The position numbers were made by a program, and so were the translations under genes. The notes beneath the pieces were generated by a model. It did not search any database. It saw only the letters and a list, made by a program, of their open reading frames with translations, and was not told the origin of the DNA. A DNA stretch of 16,187 bases from Flavobacterium sp. (GTDB lineage: Bacteria; Bacteroidota; Bacteroidia; Flavobacteriales; Flavobacteriaceae), in the NCBI GenBank assembly GCA_003449615.1, contig DMHA01000407.1, positions 1-16,187 of the forward strand, written 5' to 3'. Positions 1 through 7,173 of this stretch are shown piece after piece; position 1 is the first letter of the stretch, and every line of letters starts with the position of its first letter.

Positions 1-3
1 ATA

Positions 4-163
4 GAAGTGATTTAAACTTTTTCCATTTGCTAAAAAATTTGTCTTTTGCATCCACTTTTTGCCTTTTTTTCGTTCCGTAGCCCAGCTATGCAACTTAAAA
101 AAGACTTCAATTGGCTACAAAATCCTAAATTTTCGCTAAAACGCAAAAAGTTTAAACCACTTC
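4..163. repeat. Long imperfect inverted repeat, MITE-like or REP-like
   Basis: Bases 4-80 and 86-163 are imperfectly complementary and would fold into one long hairpin with a 5-base loop (81-85). The outer arms are the best matched: 4-9 pairs with 158-163 and 11-22 pairs with 145-156, with one mismatch between the two blocks. The tip pairs 72-80 with 86-94, with one mismatch and one G-T pair, and is more GC-rich than the rest. The middle of the stem contains short paired blocks separated by mismatches and one bulge at 125. No open reading frame of note lies inside it. The shape fits a non-autonomous mobile repeat or an extragenic palindrome. It is far longer than an ordinary terminator. Its mobility and copy number are inference; only one copy is visible here. 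Confidence 0.6.
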
Positions 164-218
164 ATAAACATAATAACCAGCCAATAACAATTATTGCATA
201 AAGCTCAATTCAAATATA

Positions 219-665
219 ATGACCAAATACATACTAAAAGATAAATTTTCATACTCAATTTCATTAACTTTTGTTTGGGGAATTTTACAATTTATTTTCC
301 ATAAAAATGATTTGATTTTTCTTATGCCAGCTACATTAATTATGATTTTCATTTTATCTCTTGTTTCTTACTATAAAACTGATAATTACATTCAAAAAAT
401 CCTAATTGAAAATGAATCAATTAATATTCAATATCAAAAGAATTTCTTCGAAGGCAAACCGAAAATCTTTTCTTCTAATACAAATTCAGTAAAATCTTAT
501 AAATTCACTTCCAAATCAATTCTCGATTCTTCTCATTCAATTTCAATTAAATTTATTGATGAAAATAATCTTCATAATAAAATAACTTTTAGAACAAATA
601 ATGATGAATATTTCATTGACAAAATTTATCAATTAAAAAAACAAAAAGTGGATAATACAAAATAA
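219..665 (+). CDS. Small membrane protein with two N-terminal helices, unknown function
   Basis: I do not recognise this 148-residue protein. It has two closely spaced hydrophobic segments at about residues 12-27 and 32-51, joined by a short turn (HKND). A soluble tail of about 95 residues follows, rich in beta-forming stretches and in Asn, Lys and Ser, and it ends in a basic helix (KIYQLKKQK). Two transmembrane helices followed by a small beta-rich domain is the layout of several bacterial PH-domain-like membrane proteins, but I see no diagnostic motif, so that is only a possibility. The start is the ATG at 219. The gene ends 57 bases before lptB on the same strand with no terminator between them, so the two may be co-transcribed. 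No role in LPS export is shown. Confidence 0.7.
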   Translation: MTKYILKDKFSYSISLTFVWGILQFIFHKNDLIFLMPATLIMIFILSLVSYYKTDNYIQKILIENESINIQYQKNFFEGKPKIFSSNTNSVKSYKFTSKSILDSSHSISIKFIDENNLHNKITFRTNNDEYFIDKIYQLKKQKVDNTK

Positions 666-722
666 TACGCCGAAAATTATGAACTTGAAAACAGAAAGTT
701 GAATTTTGAAAAATAAAAAAAA

Positions 723-1463
723 ATGAAGTTAAGAGCTGAAAATTTAGTTAAAACATACAAAGGGCGAAGCGTTGTCAAAGGCATTTCGGCAGAGGTAAAT
801 CAAGGTGAAATTGTAGGGCTTTTGGGACCAAACGGTGCTGGAAAAACCACTTCCTTTTATATGATTGTTGGATTGGTAAAACCCAATATGGGCAATATTT
901 ATCTTGACGATTTGGATATAACAAAATATCCTATGTACAAAAGAGCCCAACAAGGCATTGGTTATTTAGCACAGGAAGCTTCTGTTTTCAGAAAACTAAG
1001 TGTCGAAGACAATATTTTGAGTGTTTTGCAACTGACAAAACACTCCAAAGAAGAACAAGAAGCCAAAATGGAAAGTTTAATCGAGGAATTTGGTTTGGGA
1101 CATATTCGAACCAATCGTGGCGATTTGCTCTCAGGTGGCGAACGCCGTCGTACCGAAATTGCCCGTTGCCTTGCTACTGACCCAAAATTCATTTTACTAG
1201 ACGAACCTTTTGCAGGTGTTGATCCCGTTGCTGTGGAAGATATTCAAAGAATTGTGGCCCAATTAAAAAACAAAAATATCGGTATTCTGATTACCGACCA
1301 TAACGTTCAGGAAACTCTTGCCATTACCGACAAAACCTACCTTATGTTTGAAGGAGGAATCCTAAAAGCAGGAATTCCCGAAGAATTGGTCGAAGACGAA
1401 ATGGTGCGTCGTGTTTACTTAGGACAGAATTTTGAGTTGAGAAAAAAGAAGTTGGAGTTTTAA
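723..1463 (+). CDS. lptB: LPS export system ATP-binding protein LptB
   Basis: LptB is the cytoplasmic ATPase that drives the LptFG inner-membrane complex, which extracts lipopolysaccharide from the inner membrane and pushes it across the periplasm. The 246-residue length is normal for the family. Visible ABC motifs are Walker [10 protein letters not shown] at residues 35-43, the Q-loop glutamine at 84, the signature LSGGE at 136-140, Walker B with its catalytic glutamate (FILLDEP, 156-162) and the H-loop histidine at 193. The stretch around the signature ([14 protein letters not shown]) and the [13 protein letters not shown] block after Walker B are typical of LptB rather than other ABC ATPases. 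The start ATG follows an A-rich run. The lptF, lptG, lptC and lptA genes are not in the window, which is normal for this phylum. Confidence 0.95.
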   Translation: MKLRAENLVKTYKGRSVVKGISAEVNQGEIVGLLGPNGAGKTTSFYMIVGLVKPNMGNIYLDDLDITKYPMYKRAQQGIGYLAQEASVFRKLSVEDNILSVLQLTKHSKEEQEAKMESLIEEFGLGHIRTNRGDLLSGGERRRTEIARCLATDPKFILLDEPFAGVDPVAVEDIQRIVAQLKNKNIGILITDHNVQETLAITDKTYLMFEGGILKAGIPEELVEDEMVRRVYLGQNFELRKKKLEF

Positions 1464-1491
1464 AACATTATATTTAAATAGGACTTCAAAT

Positions 1492-1499
1492 TATATTTG
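1492..1499 (+). promoter_or_regulatory. Candidate -7 element upstream of porX
   Basis: TATATTTG matches the Bacteroidota -7 consensus TAnnTTTG exactly. It lies 100 bases before the porX start, and no good TTG (-33) is found 17-23 bases upstream. In such AT-rich DNA the motif can occur by chance, so this is a weak call. The 136-base spacer between lptB and porX shows no clear terminator hairpin. Confidence 0.3.
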
Positions 1500-1599
1500 A
1501 TAACTTTTCGCTATAAGTAAATTATTTGAACTCAACTTTTACAATAATTTTATGAATTTAAAATTCTATTTTATAGTAAATTGCAACAAATTATAAATA

Positions 1600-3180
1600 A
1601 TGAATAAGATACAAATACTTTGGGTAGATGATGAAATTGACTACTTAAAACCACATATACTATTTCTAGAAAAAAAAAATTACAGCATAACCACCTGCAA
1701 CAACGGCCGTGATGCCATTGATATTTTTGACGCAAATAATTTTGACATTGTTTTTCTTGACGAAAATATGCCTGGAATGAGCGGTCTAGAAACCCTGGCA
1801 GAGATGAAAGAAAAAAAATCGACTATTCCGGTAATTATGATTACCAAGAGCGAGGAAGAGTATATTATGGAGGAAGCAATCGGATCTAAAATTGCCGATT
1901 ATTTAATAAAACCTGTCAATCCCAACCAAATTTTGTTGAGTTTAAAGAAAAATTTGGACCATTCTAGATTAATTTCACAGAAAACAACTTTAGATTATCA
2001 AAAAGAATTTAGAAAAATTTCGATGGAAATGGCAACAGTCAATTCCCATCAAGATTGGATTGAATTTTACAAAAAATTAATTTTTTGGGAACTAAAACTC
2101 GAAAATATTGATGATCAAGGAATGATTGAAATATTAGAATCACAAAAAGCAGAAGCCAATTCGCAATTCGGAAAATTCATCGAACGCAATTATGCCAATT
2201 GGTTTGCTTTGCCTGTTCGCCAAGGCTCGACTACCCCAAAAGTAGATAAGCCAATACAATCACACACTTTGTTTAGGGAATTAGTAGTTCCTGAAATTGT
2301 CAAAAAAGACACACCAATTTTGTTTGTTGTTATAGACAACTTGCGTTATGATCAATGGAAAATGTTGGAAAACGTAATTGGAAATCATTATAAATTAGAA
2401 AAAGAAGTGCCTTATTATGCCATTTTGCCAACGGCCACTCAGTATGCAAGAAATGCCATTTTCTCCGGTTTGACTCCACTTGATATGGAAAAACAGTTTC
2501 CTCAATATTGGAAAAATGATCCCGAAGAAGGCGGGAAAAACTTATTTGAAGCCGAATTTTTGACAGCTCAACTCAAACGATTGGGACTAAATATCAAGCA
2601 AGATTATTATAAAATTACCAATCTTGCGGGAGGAAAAAAACTGTTAGAAAATTTCAAAACACTAAAAAACAATGACTTAGTTACTGTGGTTTATAATTTT
2701 GTAGATATGCTTTCGCACGCCAAAACCGAAATGGATGTGGTAAAAGAACTTGCTTCAGACGATAAAGCCTATCGATCATTGACCTTGAGCTGGTTTAAAA
2801 ATTCTCCCTTATTAGAAATTATTCAACAAGCCCAAAAATTGGGTTTCAAATTGATTTTAACCACAGATCACGGCACCATCAACGTAAAAAATCCATCAAA
2901 AGTAATTGGCGACAAAAATACCAGTTTGAATCTTCGCTACAAAACTGGACGCAGTTTGACTTATGAAAACAAAGATGTTTATGCGGTCAAAGAACCCAAA
3001 AACATAGGATTACCCACCATAAACATGAGCAGTTCTTATATTTTTGCAAAAAATGATTTATTTTTGGCTTATGTCAATAACTTTAATCATTATGTTAGTT
3101 ATTACAAAAACACCTATCAACACGGAGGAATTTCATTAGAAGAAATGATTATCCCTGTTTTGATTTTTAATCCGAAATAA
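1600..3180 (+). CDS. porX: PorX, T9SS response regulator with alkaline-phosphatase-like domain
   Basis: PorX is the two-domain response regulator that, in Porphyromonas and Flavobacterium, works with the sensor kinase PorY to control the type IX secretion system and gliding or virulence functions. Residues 1-120 form a receiver domain: the acidic pair in VDDE (10-11), phospho-acceptor D54 in VFLDENMPG, T82 and K104 (LIKP). After a helical linker, residues about 240-526 form a PglZ/alkaline-phosphatase-like domain. Likely metal ligands are D246 (VVIDNLRYDQW), a Thr in the TAT motif at 278-280, D369 and H373 (NFVDMLSH), D423 and H424 (TTDHGT) and H508 (YQHGG). The 526-residue length is typical and all key residues are present, so it should be active. 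PorY and T9SS structural genes are not in the window. It lies downstream of lptB on the same strand with a 136-base gap. Confidence 0.94.
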   Translation: MNKIQILWVDDEIDYLKPHILFLEKKNYSITTCNNGRDAIDIFDANNFDIVFLDENMPGMSGLETLAEMKEKKSTIPVIMITKSEEEYIMEEAIGSKIADYLIKPVNPNQILLSLKKNLDHSRLISQKTTLDYQKEFRKISMEMATVNSHQDWIEFYKKLIFWELKLENIDDQGMIEILESQKAEANSQFGKFIERNYANWFALPVRQGSTTPKVDKPIQSHTLFRELVVPEIVKKDTPILFVVIDNLRYDQWKMLENVIGNHYKLEKEVPYYAILPTATQYARNAIFSGLTPLDMEKQFPQYWKNDPEEGGKNLFEAEFLTAQLKRLGLNIKQDYYKITNLAGGKKLLENFKTLKNNDLVTVVYNFVDMLSHAKTEMDVVKELASDDKAYRSLTLSWFKNSPLLEIIQQAQKLGFKLILTTDHGTINVKNPSKVIGDKNTSLNLRYKTGRSLTYENKDVYAVKEPKNIGLPTINMSSSYIFAKNDLFLAYVNNFNHYVSYYKNTYQHGGISLEEMIIPVLIFNPK

Positions 3181-3328
3181 AACCGTTTTGGATATATAGT
3201 TTTTAGTTTGTCGAAAAATAATTCTTATGATTTACAAAATTAAAATCTTAAATTTTTGTTCCATAAAAAGGTAGGCTTATGCAACACATTTTTAGTTTAT
3301 CTAGCATGTCTATAAATTAGAGAATTCC

Positions 3329-3359
3329 TTTGAATTTTGAACAACCTTTACTATCTTTC
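3329..3359 (+). promoter_or_regulatory. Bacteroidota-type promoter of the DUF349 gene
   Basis: TTTG at 3329-3332 (-33 element) is followed after 19 bases by TATCTTTC at 3352-3359, one base off the TAnnTTTG -7 consensus. The spacing is ideal for a Bacteroidota housekeeping promoter. Transcription would begin near 3365, leaving a leader of about 30 bases before the ATG at 3397. The promoter overlaps the upstream in-frame TTG at 3337, which argues against that TTG being the start codon. Confidence 0.6.
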
Positions 3360-3396
3360 GCAACTAAAAATAAATGAACCCTTACTCATTGAAAAA

Positions 3397-5508
3397 ATGT
3401 TAGAAGAAAAGAATGATAACCTGCTAGAAGCAGATGGAAATTTAGAAAACAATTCGATAGCAATTACTCAAGCTGAAACAATAATTTTAGATGAAGTTCA
3501 AGCCGTTGAAAACAATAATTTTGTAGAAGAAATTACTGAACCAATTACAGAGAGCATCCTAGAAATTGAAAATGAAGCTACTGAAGTTCCTGTAGCTCCA
3601 ATTGCAGAAGAAATTGAAGTTCCACAAGCTATTGACAGTGAAACAACTGAATCTATTGTTGCAGAAAGCGAACGAATTGCTGCAACAAAAGTATCTGAAA
3701 CAGAAACCATTATAGATGCCATTGCCAATAATAATGCCGAAGAAAGTGAAGACGAAACCTTAAAAGAGCGTCACGATATTCCGATGTTGGATTATGATTC
3801 ACTCTCTTTAGAATCACTCATTGCCGAATTGAAAAATTTGGTTACCAATGAAAAAGTGATGTCGGTAAAAGACCATATCGAAGAAATTAAAAAATCATTT
3901 TTATCAAAATATTACCATCTTTTAGAAGAAAAAAAAGAGGAATTTCTTGCTGAAAATCCAGATACAAAAGAAGAATTTACCTATCATTCTCCTCTTAAAT
4001 CTCAATTTGACCAATTTTATTCGTTGTACAGAGACAACAAAAATGCACATTTCAAAAGTTTGCAATCTAATTTGAAAGCCAACTTAGAAAACAGATTAGC
4101 AATTGTCGAGGAGCTGAAAGAGCTCATTAATCCGCAAGAAAACATCAAAGATACTTTAAAGCATTTTAATGATTTACGAGAGCGATGGAAAATTGCGGGA
4201 CCAATACCAAAAGACAAATACAACCATGTTTGGAATAATTATCATTTTCATGTAGAAAATTTCTATGATTATTTGCACCTTGACAGAGAAGCCAGAGACC
4301 TTGATTTTAAACACAATTTAGAGCAAAAACAAAAAATTATTGCCCGAGTTGAAGCATTGGTAAACGAAGCCGATATCAATAAAGCCTTCCGCGAATTACA
4401 GGATTTACATAAAATTTGGAAAGAAGATATTGGTCCAGTTTCAAGAGAACATCGTGACGAAATTTGGAATAAGTTTAGCGAATTGACGAAACAAATGCAC
4501 GATAAACGTGAAGTTTTGTTCGAAAAAATGAGAGGAACTGAACTTGAAAATTTAGAAAAGAAAAAAGAAATAATTGCAAAAATCGAAGTTTTAGCCACCG
4601 AAAAAGTAAATGCACACTCGCAATGGCTCAACCAAATTGAAAAAGTAGAAGCTTTGAGAAACGCTTTTTTCTCGGCTGGAAAAGTACCATCAGAAGTGAA
4701 TGAAGAAACTTGGGCCGCATTTAAAACTGCCGTGAGAAATTTTAATTCTTTCAAAAATTCTTTTTACAAAGACATCAAAAAAGACCAAAACAACAATTTA
4801 AGTCTTAAAACAGCACTCGTTGCAAAAGCCAAAGAACTTCAAGAAAGTACAGATTTTGCCGTAACAACACCATTGATGAAACAAATTCAAGAAGAGTGGA
4901 AACAAATTGGTCACGTGCCAAGAAAATATTCGGATAAAATTTGGATTGAATTTAAAGACGCTTGTAATCATTATTTTGACAAATTAAAAGAACAAAAAAA
5001 TGAGGAAAATAAGGAAGAAATTGAAGCTTTTGACAACAAAAAAGCCTATCTTGAAAAACTGAAAGAATTTCAGATGACAGGTGACCACAAAACCGATTTA
5101 GATGCAATAAAATTGCATATCGAAACTTGGAAAAAGTTTGGAAGAGTACCTTCGTCCAGAAGACACATCGAAGGCAAATTCAATAAAGTGCTTGATGCAT
5201 TGTTCGAAAAATTGAGTTTGAGTAAAAAAGATTCCGAAATGATGCGTTTTTCTAATAGAATGGATCAATTATCAGAGAATAATGATACGAGAAAACTCGA
5301 AGGAGAGAAAATTTTCTTGATGCGTAAAATTGATGAAATCAAGAATGAAATTTTTCAATTGGAAAATAACATTCAGTTTTTTGCTAACACTCGAAATGCA
5401 AAAAAAGAAAATTCCATTGTACTAGAAGTTCGAAAAAACATTCAAAAACACAAAGATGAAATGGAACTTTTGAAAGAAAAACTGAATCAAATTAGAAAGT
5501 TAAATTAG
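3397..5508 (+). CDS. DUF349 repeat protein, function unknown
   Basis: This is a cytoplasmic, highly charged 703-residue protein with no signal peptide or membrane segment. Residues 1-125 are an acidic, low-complexity tail rich in Glu, Ile, Val and Thr and probably disordered. The rest contains at least five DUF349 repeats, each marked by an aromatic-x-x-x-Gly-x-Val/Ile-Pro-like motif: WKIAGPIP at 264, WKEDIGPV at 341, FFSAGKVP at 424, WKQIGHVP at 501 and WKKFGRVP at 578. The repeats are spaced 77, 83, 77 and 77 residues apart. A degenerate earlier repeat may cover 187-263. The C-terminus (about 620-703) is coiled-coil-like. The family has no firm biochemical function. An in-frame TTG at 3337 would add 20 residues, but it sits inside the promoter, so I chose the ATG at 3397. 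The gene is monocistronic, with its own promoter and terminator. Confidence 0.88.
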   Translation: MLEEKNDNLLEADGNLENNSIAITQAETIILDEVQAVENNNFVEEITEPITESILEIENEATEVPVAPIAEEIEVPQAIDSETTESIVAESERIAATKVSETETIIDAIANNNAEESEDETLKERHDIPMLDYDSLSLESLIAELKNLVTNEKVMSVKDHIEEIKKSFLSKYYHLLEEKKEEFLAENPDTKEEFTYHSPLKSQFDQFYSLYRDNKNAHFKSLQSNLKANLENRLAIVEELKELINPQENIKDTLKHFNDLRERWKIAGPIPKDKYNHVWNNYHFHVENFYDYLHLDREARDLDFKHNLEQKQKIIARVEALVNEADINKAFRELQDLHKIWKEDIGPVSREHRDEIWNKFSELTKQMHDKREVLFEKMRGTELENLEKKKEIIAKIEVLATEKVNAHSQWLNQIEKVEALRNAFFSAGKVPSEVNEETWAAFKTAVRNFNSFKNSFYKDIKKDQNNNLSLKTALVAKAKELQESTDFAVTTPLMKQIQEEWKQIGHVPRKYSDKIWIEFKDACNHYFDKLKEQKNEENKEEIEAFDNKKAYLEKLKEFQMTGDHKTDLDAIKLHIETWKKFGRVPSSRRHIEGKFNKVLDALFEKLSLSKKDSEMMRFSNRMDQLSENNDTRKLEGEKIFLMRKIDEIKNEIFQLENNIQFFANTRNAKKENSIVLEVRKNIQKHKDEMELLKEKLNQIRKLN

Positions 5509-5536
5509 GTATAGACCTAATAAAATCAAATGAATT

Positions 5537-5571
5537 AACCTCATTCAAAATAAAATGAATGAGGTTTTTTT
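5537..5571 (+). terminator. Rho-independent terminator after the DUF349 gene
   Basis: A perfect 10-base-pair stem (AACCTCATTC at 5537-5546, GAATGAGGTT at 5557-5566) with a 10-base AT loop is followed directly by a T run to 5571. It begins 28 bases after the stop codon and isolates the DUF349 gene from hemN. Confidence 0.9.
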
Positions 5572-5588
5572 ATGCGAAAAAATGGAAT

Positions 5589-5602
5589 ATGATATTTATC
5601 AT
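5589..5602. promoter_or_regulatory. FNR/CRP-like palindrome upstream of hemN
   Basis: ATGAT-ATTT-ATCAT is a perfect palindrome with 5-base arms and a 4-base spacer. It differs from the classical FNR site TTGAT-N4-ATCAA by one base per half. Its centre (5595.5) lies 33 bases upstream of the centre of the hemN -7 element, which puts it about 40 bases before the expected transcription start. That is the usual place for a class II activator of the CRP/FNR family. The match and spacing are seen; binding by an FNR-like protein is inference. Confidence 0.45.
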
Positions 5603-5624
5603 TTTAATTTTAACATTTCAATAC

Positions 5625-5632
5625 TACTTTTG
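5625..5632 (+). promoter_or_regulatory. -7 element of the hemN promoter
   Basis: TACTTTTG fits TAnnTTTG exactly and lies 23 bases before the hemN ATG. No TTG is present at the expected -33 position, as would suit a promoter that depends on an activator bound just upstream. Confidence 0.5.
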
Positions 5633-5655
5633 TTTATCGAAAAATAATATTTTCT

Positions 5656-7020
5656 ATGAAAAACTCAATCCTACAAAAATACAATGTACCAGGACCTAGA
5701 TATACAAGTTATCCAACAGTCCCCTATTGGGATGAGTCTGATTTTACCTATCAAAATTGGATCGACACTTTAAAAAGGTCATTTGTAGAAAGCAATTCCA
5801 AAGAAGGAATAAGCTTATACATTCATTTGCCGTTTTGTGAAAGTATGTGCACTTTTTGTGGTTGTAACAAACGAATCACAAAAAATCATGAAGTTGAACA
5901 TCCTTACATAGAAGCAATTTTGAAAGAGTGGGCCATTTATTGCAACATTCTCGAAGAAAAACCAATTATAAAAGAAATTCATTTAGGTGGTGGAACGCCT
6001 ACTTTTTTCTCTACAAAAAACCTTGAGGAGTTAATTAATGGTATTTTCTGTTATGCTGATAAAGCAAAAAATCACGAATTCAGTTTCGAAGGTCATCCCA
6101 ATAATACAACTCGCGCACATTTACAAAAATTATATGATTTAGGATTTAGAAGAGTAAGTTTTGGTGTTCAGGACTATTCAGAAAAAGTTCAAAAAGCAAT
6201 TAATCGTTTGCAACCCTTTCATAATGTGGCAAAAGTTAGCTTTTGGGCAAAAGAAATTGGTTATACCTCTATTGGTCATGATATTATTTTTGGACTTCCA
6301 TTTCAAGAAATTGATGATGTAATTGATACTATCGAAAAAACAAATTCTTTGCAACCTGATAGATTGGCATTTTATAGTTATGCGCACGTTCCGTGGATAA
6401 AAGGAAACGGACAAAGAGGATTTAATGACGAAGATATTCCCAAAGATGAAACTAAACGTCAACTTTATGAAGTGGGTAAAGATTTACTTTTCGAAAATGA
6501 ATATTATGAGATTGGAATGGATCATTTTGCTTTAAAAAGTGATCATCTCTATGATTCTTATGAAAGTGGAAAATTACACCGTAATTTTATGGGATACAGT
6601 TCCTCTAAAACACAACTAATGATAGGTTTGGGAGTTTCTTCCATTAGTGATAGTTGGTATAGTTTTGCTCAAAACGTAAAAGAATTAGAAGAATATTACA
6701 AACTTATAAAAGCAGATAAATTACCAATTTTTAGAGGCCATTTATTGACCGAAGAAGACCTTATTATTAGAAGACACATTTTGAATTTAATGTGTCATTT
6801 TGAAACTTCTTGGAAAGACAAAGCCCTTTATTTTGAAGAAGTTCCCGAAATTATTATCCAATTGAAAGAAATGGAAAATGACGGATTAGTAATTATCGAA
6901 AAAAATGGCATCAAAGTTACTAATGCTGGAAAACCATTTGTTCGCAACATTTGTATGGCATTTGACTTGCGACTGAAAAGAAAAGCACCCGAAACAAAAT
7001 TATTTTCGATGACGATATAA
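5656..7020 (+). CDS. hemN: Oxygen-independent coproporphyrinogen III oxidase HemN
   Basis: HemN is a cytoplasmic radical-SAM enzyme that decarboxylates coproporphyrinogen III to protoporphyrinogen IX in haem synthesis without using oxygen. The 454-residue length matches true HemN. The [4Fe-4S] cluster motif is complete: C61, C65 and C68 (CxxxCxxC), followed by C70, the CxC extension typical of genuine coproporphyrinogen oxidases. Also visible are YIHLPF just before the cluster, the SAM-contacting GGGTPTF at 111-117 and the N-terminal PGPRYTSYPT signature at about 12-21, which separates HemN from the related haem chaperone HemW. A C-terminal HemN_C-type region follows from about residue 360. 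It is a single gene bounded by terminators on both sides. The upstream FNR-like palindrome suggests oxygen-responsive control. Confidence 0.95.
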   Translation: MKNSILQKYNVPGPRYTSYPTVPYWDESDFTYQNWIDTLKRSFVESNSKEGISLYIHLPFCESMCTFCGCNKRITKNHEVEHPYIEAILKEWAIYCNILEEKPIIKEIHLGGGTPTFFSTKNLEELINGIFCYADKAKNHEFSFEGHPNNTTRAHLQKLYDLGFRRVSFGVQDYSEKVQKAINRLQPFHNVAKVSFWAKEIGYTSIGHDIIFGLPFQEIDDVIDTIEKTNSLQPDRLAFYSYAHVPWIKGNGQRGFNDEDIPKDETKRQLYEVGKDLLFENEYYEIGMDHFALKSDHLYDSYESGKLHRNFMGYSSSKTQLMIGLGVSSISDSWYSFAQNVKELEEYYKLIKADKLPIFRGHLLTEEDLIIRRHILNLMCHFETSWKDKALYFEEVPEIIIQLKEMENDGLVIIEKNGIKVTNAGKPFVRNICMAFDLRLKRKAPETKLFSMTI

Positions 7021-7115
7021 TGTATTTTTATGATTTTTGTTTTTTTTTTGAATATTCGGAGTTTTTTTAATTAAATGCAAAATTTAGTTAATGATTTGTA
7101 TTGATAATTTCAACT

Positions 7116-7158
7116 AAAAAGGGATTATAGCGTTTGGAAACACTATAATCCCTTTTTT
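7116..7158. terminator. Bidirectional terminator between hemN and the permease gene
   Basis: The 15-base arms AAAAAGGGATTATAG (7116-7130) and CTATAATCCCTTTTT (7143-7157) are perfectly complementary. Inside the loop, GTT and AAC can add a short inner stem. Because the outer ends are A-run and T-run, the hairpin has a U tract in both directions. It lies between two genes that converge, so it probably ends both transcripts. Confidence 0.9.
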
Positions 7159-7173
7159 ATTTTAATGCTGAAA

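Noticed and set aside
1561..1573. GAATTTAAAATTC palindrome-like stretch upstream of porX
   Set aside because: Low-complexity AT sequence; no matching position relative to a promoter and likely chance.
4269..4754. A 161-codon open frame on the minus strand inside the DUF349 gene
   Set aside because: It is an antisense shadow of a strongly supported gene; its Ser/Phe/Cys-rich translation is typical of the complement of Lys/Glu-rich codons.
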